12,209 nt of DNA. Origin: Larix sibirica (taxonomy: Eukaryota; Streptophyta; Pinopsida; Pinales; Pinaceae). A model generated the notes under the pieces. The model was not told the DNA's origin, did not search any database, and saw nothing but the letters and a program-made list of their open reading frames with translations. Where the stretch lies: the NCBI GenBank assembly GCA_004151065.3, contig NWUY0300004377.1, positions 61,607 through 73,815 of the forward strand, given 5' to 3'. The translations under genes were made by a program, and so were the position numbers. Position 1 is the first letter of the stretch, and every line of letters begins with the position of its first letter. This document shows, one piece after another, positions 7,377 through 12,209 of this stretch.

Positions 7377-7394
7377 TTGCAAACATGTTTGCAA
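7377..7394. repeat. Perfect 18-base palindrome
   Basis: TTGCAAACATGTTTGCAA equals its own reverse complement over all 18 bases. It sits just after the triple repeat module. It could be a protein-binding dyad or chance. There is no adjacent gene to regulate. Confidence 0.9.
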
Positions 7395-8732
7395 GCCTCG
7401 AAATTATGGTAGATTGAACATCATAGTTGCACTCAGTTTTCTATCTTGATTTTTTTATTGCAATAAGTTCTTGGGCATGAAGTGGTTTCCCATAATTCGA
7501 TATTGGTTGTGAATTGAAATATTAGGTTTTTACATTCTAGTTGTAAGTTGTGAATTAAAATATGTGCTTCCTCGATGAATGTTTAGTAAAATAATGAATT
7601 TTAATAAATGGTTGCCACTTGTGTCTTCTTCTTGTCATAGTATTTGACTTAAGGGATTGTATTTGACAATCCAATGACCTTCTTGAATTGGTTGCATGAG
7701 CAAAAATTTGATTTCCATGGCTAGAGAAAGCTAGGTTTCTATGACTGAAAATAAAAGATACAAAAACTTATCCCATCATTTCTACTATGTTGATTGTCTA
7801 AACCCTAATCCTTAACTAGATGCTAGTGAAGGTGAGTAATCTGAGAGTGTGAGTAGAACTGGTAATGGACTTATAAACATAGAACGTGGTTGTGATTCTG
7901 TGTTTTAGTAGCTATATCCATATGGTGTTTTCACCACGAAAGGAAATATATGGAATAGTATTTGGTTGTGCTTATATTGTCATCTATATATATTGGATTT
8001 GGTGATGATGGGAGACATCATTCTTTTGTTCGATCCCATTTTGTTTGGAGAGAGTGCTTTACATTTTCCCTGTGGCTTTAACTGTAGATGGTCGTTACGG
8101 GTTATTCTATGGGTTAATTGTATATTTATATTGAGTTTTCCCGGTGCTTGTTTTGTATACTTAAAGCTTCTATTTGTCTTTCTAAATATGAACATAAGGT
8201 TTATAAATAAATTGAAAATGATCTTTCTTAATAGTGGTATGCTGTAATTTATGTGGTCAATGTCAATATTTTAATTATGGTTTTCAACATGTTACAATGT
8301 TCTACCGTCTAGTTATAATACCATAGAGAAGTTGTTGATATGAGCCAATTGATCCTGTCATAGATATTGATCACATATTTTATCATATCAACAAATAGTT
8401 AATATTAATTTATTATTATTATTATTATTGAGATAATTAAGTTTTTGAATGGACATATTTCCAGATCTATCTAGATAAGTAAATATTACATAGTCATATT
8501 TGTCTATGCTAGTTTCTGAAAAAAAAATACAAATGTTGGAAACAAACATATAGGGGAAAACATTTTGGCAAGTTTTTAATAGTAAACTAAAGTTGCATTC
8601 GAAACCTCAAAGCAAAACCTAGATATATTAATGATATAAGTTTGGTTACCATACATTGGTGAAACATTGAATCCACGGAGGGCCTGGACACTTGTTTGAG
8701 TTTTTGAAACCTGTTCCTGATGCGTAGCTTTG
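7395..8732. other. AT-rich noncoding stretch
   Basis: About 1.3 kb in which I see no conserved protein motif on either strand, no tRNA and no transposon ends. Open stretches (for example 7966-8247) encode hydrophobic, composition-driven sequence only. The one simple feature is the TTA microsatellite at 8410-8429. Confidence 0.6.
8410..8429 (+). repeat. TTA microsatellite
   Basis: Six TTA units plus TT, followed by GAG. A similar tract followed by GAG occurs at 11678-11694. Confidence 0.9.
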
Positions 8733-9180
8733 GGAACTTTGTTTCAATAACTTTAGGTACATATTTGCTTAAATGAAGGTCAATTTAATATCCTAATGAG
8801 CGAAACAGCCTTAGGTAAACGATGTGCTATAATATTTATTTCTTCTACTTTGACTCTGTTGGTGACAAGAATGCAATTGTCTGCACTTTGATATTCGAAT
8901 TTTTGTCATAGAATCATATAGATCTAATAGAACAATATATGTTGATTTCCTTAATATATGTTTTGGTAGTCTCTCTTGTGAACTTTGGCCTGTTCAAATA
9001 TACTTGGACGAAGGTTTGGCTTAAATATCCTCAGGAGAATGATGCATTATATTCATTCCTTTTACTACAACCGCCTATATCTTTTTCCATCCCATAATAG
9101 AATTATAGATATGATACAGTAACAAAGGCTTCCCTTATTCAAATTTCCCTGAATATGAGTTTGTGAAACTAGTTGATTTG
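8733..9180 (+). repeat. Two strongly diverged direct repeats (about 8733-8960 and 8978-9180)
   Basis: Both copies run, in order, through GAACTTTG, a GAAGGT, TTAAATATCC/TTAATATCC, an AATGAG/GGAGAATGATG step, (G)CTATAATATTTATT against GCATTATATTCATT, a CTTTTACTAC-like step and ATAGAATnATATAGAT. Substitutions and indels are frequent, so this is by-eye homology. It may be an old tandem duplication or two fragments of the same repeat family. Confidence 0.42.
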
Positions 9181-10196
9181 AGTTGGCTTCCTCGATGGAA
9201 TTAGTGCCACGTCCTATTTTTGTAGTGATCTAGGTGTTCAAAAGACCATGCCTCTAGTTCTAGATTGGGATTTTGAGATTCCTCAAATTAAAGGCGGGGT
9301 AGATTCAAATTTGGATATTGCATGTCATTTGCATGCACCAATGAGGTTATTCCACTTTTTATAATAGATGTTGATAGGTTTCCTACTTTTGCTAGATGAC
9401 TTCGCAAGATAGGCCAAGCAGTTAACACAATAGAAATAATTCAAATTTATATTTTGAAACAGTAGAGTTGAACATTAAAAGGCATGGGAATCAACTCATA
9501 CTACTGAAAATCTAGAACCAAAGTAGGCAGGGACTAATGTAAGATATTGTAGGAAAACGCCTAGTGCAAGATATTGTAAGTGTTTTAGTTTTGAAAACAT
9601 TGATTAAAAAATACTAAAGAAGACATGGCAATGTGCTCCATGATTTCAAGCATGGGCCTCCACTTAGAATGATCCATAATTACACACCCTATATTCAATT
9701 AGTTTATTTAACTTATTTTCTACATTAGTTCCTGGAATTAGTCCAGGGCCTATGAGAACATAGATCTTTGTCTACATTTTCCTTCAATGGTGTCTCATTG
9801 AATTTATAAAAAAACATAGTTTTTTGTTTTTTTTATATTGAGGAATTTCATCTGAGCCACATATTTTAATGTTTGGAATCTCTCAATTTGAGTTTCTCAT
9901 ATGCAAAAGGAATGACATGGTGAAATGTCTATTTTAATTTTTCCATTATGCTTAATTACTCTCAAACAAACCTTCTTATGTCTAGAGTTCAATTCTGAAA
10001 ATCCCTGCAAAAACCACCTGCAAGGACATTACCACATTGTGGTTCTTTTTTGTTAAAGAAATTAAATGCATAGACAATATTCGTGAAATAATATAAAAGT
10101 AATTGTTTTATTTTGATATATTTTATTGTATTGGCATTTTAACTCAATGTTGGAATAAGGGAATTGTTTCTTTGAATCATTTCAATAGTGACATCC
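9181..10196. other. AT-rich noncoding stretch
   Basis: I see no gene. A short doublet AAGATATTGTA at about 9541 and 9570 and a few poly-T runs (for example near 9822) are the only structures. The segment 9181-9400 is less AT-rich but has stops in all frames and no recognisable protein. Confidence 0.55.
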
Positions 10197-10262
10197 ATCT
10201 TTTATTCTATGCATTCCATTAGATAAAATATCTTTTATTCTATGCATTCCATTCGATAAAAA
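10197..10262 (+). repeat. Tandem duplication, 33-base unit, two copies
   Basis: ATCTTTTATTCTATGCATTC begins at 10197 and again at 10230. The units differ by A/G-type changes near their ends (CATTAGAT against CATTCGAT). A recent local duplication in noncoding DNA. Confidence 0.9.
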
Positions 10263-10539
10263 TTTTCTCTCAATTGGGATAGTAGAAATAGTCTTTCATT
10301 TACAAATAATAAAATAATAAAAAATTTAAAGGAAAAAGAGATAAAATCTATCAAAACTGAAAATCAAACTATTATGGCAATTGGGTCCTTAATAAGTCGG
10401 AGGCACCATCCCAAACGTGATCGGGTCTAACATGGGACCTGCGATCAGGTGTTTTCCCTTATTGTTATCAATGTGGTTGTTCTAACCCATCAAGAGGACC
10501 TCAAGCTTAGTTTTTTCCAAGGTTGATGCTTAGATTCTC

Positions 10540-10600
10540 CAAGTGGCATTGGATTGTGCCTAAAAAGCTAAGCTTCTGCAAGTGGCATTGGATTGTTCCT
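10540..10600 (+). repeat. Short direct repeat, 22 bases, period 39
   Basis: CAAGTGGCATTGGATTGT is followed by GCCT at 10540 and by TCCT at 10579. Upstream of each is a GCTTAG/GCTAAGCTT-like step, so the original unit was probably about 40 bases. It lies in a slightly less AT-rich stretch (10380-10640) with no recognisable coding sequence. Confidence 0.8.
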
Positions 10601-10857
10601 ACAGGCCTAGGCAAGTTGATTGAATTGTTATTTTGACCAATTTAATATTGTTTGCGATCTTGGTATATTAGGTTTTGTGCTAGTGGATGGTAGGAATCGT
10701 TAGATGGGGATAAGGACATTAGCATTGATGGCCAATAGTGAAATTTTTCAAAAATGGGAATTCATGATAGCATTTAAAGAGAGTAAAAACTTATTAATAA
10801 GCATCTCAGTTCACCTAGTTTTAGGGAAAATAGAGACCAACTAAACTCTACTAGGGA

Positions 10858-10965
10858 ATTTTATATTGTGCACAAGATGGGATTTAATAGAAGAAAGTGC
10901 ATTAAGAAGGCCATTTTATATTGTGCACAAGATGGGATTTAATAGAAGAAAGTGGATTAAGAAGG
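10858..10965 (+). repeat. Tandem duplication, 55-base unit, two copies
   Basis: ATTTTATATTGTGCACAAGA starts at 10858 and at 10913. Over 53 compared bases only one differs (C10900 against G10955). Each unit carries GTGCAC. A short open frame (10866-11060) exists only because of the repeat, and its length (55, not a multiple of three) puts the two copies in different frames, which argues against coding. Confidence 0.95.
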
Positions 10966-11060
10966 TTTATATTGAGGCTTACAATGTAAGGAAATACAAC
11001 ATTTTCTCTATATTGAAATGCAATATATGCAATGTGCATAATTTCTTGATATTAATGTGA

Positions 11061-12065
11061 ATGATGAAAGAAATTAAGTATTTTTCATGCTTGTGCACAT
11101 ATGTGGTTGTGAGTGACAATTTGGGATCTTTTAGTTTTTAGCATTTTTTCCTTCCTAAATGTATGTGAAATGTATCAAGTGAATAATTCAAGAATTCACT
11201 CACTCTAAAAGCCCCCTTAATATGAAATTTTTGCCATATTAATTATAGAAATGAAACAATACAAAATCTTCCCCTATGTTCAAATATGACTTGAAACTCT
11301 TAAATATTTACACAAAAGTCAAACTCTTCCTTGCTAATAGATGGCTTGATGCTTGTTTATTGTGTAGCTAGGTGATTACTCTATGAATAGTACCCTTAGT
11401 ACCTTTTCTGTGAGCATTAATTATTTCATCTATTAACTATTAACTTGTATGCTATGATATATCTATTTAAAAAAATGATGATATAATTAGCAATTTGTAG
11501 TGAAATGCTATTTCAAATGTTATTCAATATTAAACAATTTGAAAAATTCATTATTATGAATATAAAAGATAATTTAAGATGATTGTTTTGTATATAAAGT
11601 TAATCATTTCTATCATTCTTATTATGTTTTATTCATGATACTTTATTTCTTATTTTGTAATTTTATTTTTTTATTTTTTATTATTATTATTATTGAGCTC
11701 GCAAGGGTTCTTATACTTTGTGCAAGTTAAATGTTTTATTGAAATTCAGAGTTATTAAAATTATAAATATCTTTTATTGCAATGGCATAATTTAGAGTTT
11801 ATAAATGGGCCATACCCAGGAGAGATATTGGCTGCGTTCACAGTTTACAAAGCTCGAGTTTCGATCTCTACTATGGGATCATTTTCGAGCTTAAAGTATC
11901 CTTGGGATGATTCTAAAGCTGAAAGTCTCCTTGGATATTTGAGAAGAATGAATACATTTTTATAATCAAAATATAATTTAAATAATAAAAAATAACAATT
12001 TTTATTTATTTTATTGAAAAGTTCAATCACAAAAAAAATCCCTGAAATAAAAAACATAAAACTTT
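11061..12065. other. AT-rich noncoding stretch
   Basis: No gene is supported. The segment 11777-11965 is open on both strands but shows no family motif. Around 11850 there is a GAGTTTCGATCTC that loosely resembles an RNA polymerase III B box, without a matching A box. A TTA microsatellite lies at 11678-11694. Confidence 0.5.
11678..11694 (+). repeat. TTA microsatellite
   Basis: Five TTA units plus TT, followed by GAG, preceded by a run of T. Confidence 0.85.
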
Positions 12066-12209
12066 TATTTTCCTTCAAAACCATATATCAAAAAAATCGG
12101 CGAATGCGAATCTCACTTTAGTTCTCTAGTCTTTCCAGATTTTTCGCCCATTCCAGATATTTTCCTTCAAAACCCTATTTCTGGAAATAAGGTAGGGTCC
12201 ACGAATGCG
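12066..12209 (+). repeat. Direct repeats at the window end, period about 92-101
   Basis: TATTTTCCTTCAAAACC occurs perfectly at 12066-12082 and 12158-12174, and CGAATGCG at 12101-12108 and 12202-12209. The shorter TTCCAGAT also occurs twice (12133 and 12151). The sequence is richer in C and G than the preceding kilobase. It may be the edge of a tandem array or of a gene region that continues past the window. Confidence 0.75.

Noticed and set aside
8028-8037. GTTCGATCCC, a tRNA or SINE B-box match
   Set aside because: No A box at the right distance and no cloverleaf can be drawn around it.
7966-8247. Open frames on both strands, about 70-93 codons
   Set aside because: Hydrophobic translation driven by T-rich DNA, mutually overlapping strands, and no similarity I can recognise.
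10866-11060. Open frame across the 55-base tandem repeat
   Set aside because: The unit length is not a multiple of three, so the two copies are read in different frames; the frame is a by-product of the duplication.
11777-11965. Open frame of about 62 codons, with an open antisense frame
   Set aside because: The peptide (with GPYPGEILAAF) looks somewhat protein-like but matches no family I know, and both strands being open suggests chance.

Overview
The window looks like a stretch of plant nuclear DNA, most probably from a gymnosperm (a conifer or close relative). It is AT-rich by eye and gene-poor. It holds intron-containing gene relics with ordinary GT-AG splice sites. The only terpenoid gene fragment most resembles conifer diterpene synthases of the abietadiene/levopimaradiene group. 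No intact gene is visible. No bacterial-type operon, RNA gene, CRISPR array or complete transposon could be supported. The species assignment is inference from protein resemblance and base composition.

Left part, 1-4138: a head-to-tail duplication of a piece of a plant glutamate receptor-like channel gene (GLR). Copy A (coding homology about 275-1187) covers only the amino-terminal ligand-binding-like (ANF-type) domain. It is wrecked by stops, a 15-nt and a 26-nt deletion and a 17-nt insertion. Copy B (about 2242-4138) is longer and better preserved. It runs from the middle of the ANF domain through the S1 half of the ligand-binding domain, the first transmembrane helix M1 and the pore signature FSFSTLFFSQ, with two to three recognisable introns. 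It also carries in-frame stops and a frameshift. Both copies lack the start of the gene, and copy B lacks everything after the start of the second membrane segment. The copies share AT-rich 5' flanking sequence (from about 72 and 2042). They are separated by about 850 bases of non-duplicated DNA holding a short degenerate reading frame of unknown family (1342-1518). Copy A stops exactly at the one ambiguous base, N1187, so an assembly or repeat breakpoint lies there. The first 250 bases also contain an imperfect inverted repeat.

Middle, 4139-5460: a single exon of a diterpene-synthase-like gene lies on the minus strand (4691-5003). It has the conserved YDTAWVA and QLKDGSWG motifs of the N-terminal helical domains and flanking splice signals. 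A TAG codon falls next to its donor site. No other exons of it were found, so it is probably an isolated relic.

Right part, 5460-12209: no gene could be supported. About 5560-7360 is T+G-rich on the plus strand and made of diverged direct repeats, including a module present three times at 6740-7355. Further on there are two diverged repeat copies (8733-9180), short recent tandem duplications (5244-5304, 10197-10262, 10858-10965), TTA microsatellites, an 18-base perfect palindrome (7377-7394) and a repeat at the end of the window that may continue beyond it. The rest is featureless AT-rich DNA, such as decayed intergenic or transposon sequence.

The genes do not appear to work together. A calcium-permeable channel family (GLR) and a terpenoid biosynthesis family are represented only by broken neighbours. 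No undescribed functional system was found. The best leads are the duplication history of the GLR relics, the odd 3' junction of copy B, the lone terpene synthase exon and the unidentified frame at 1342-1518.
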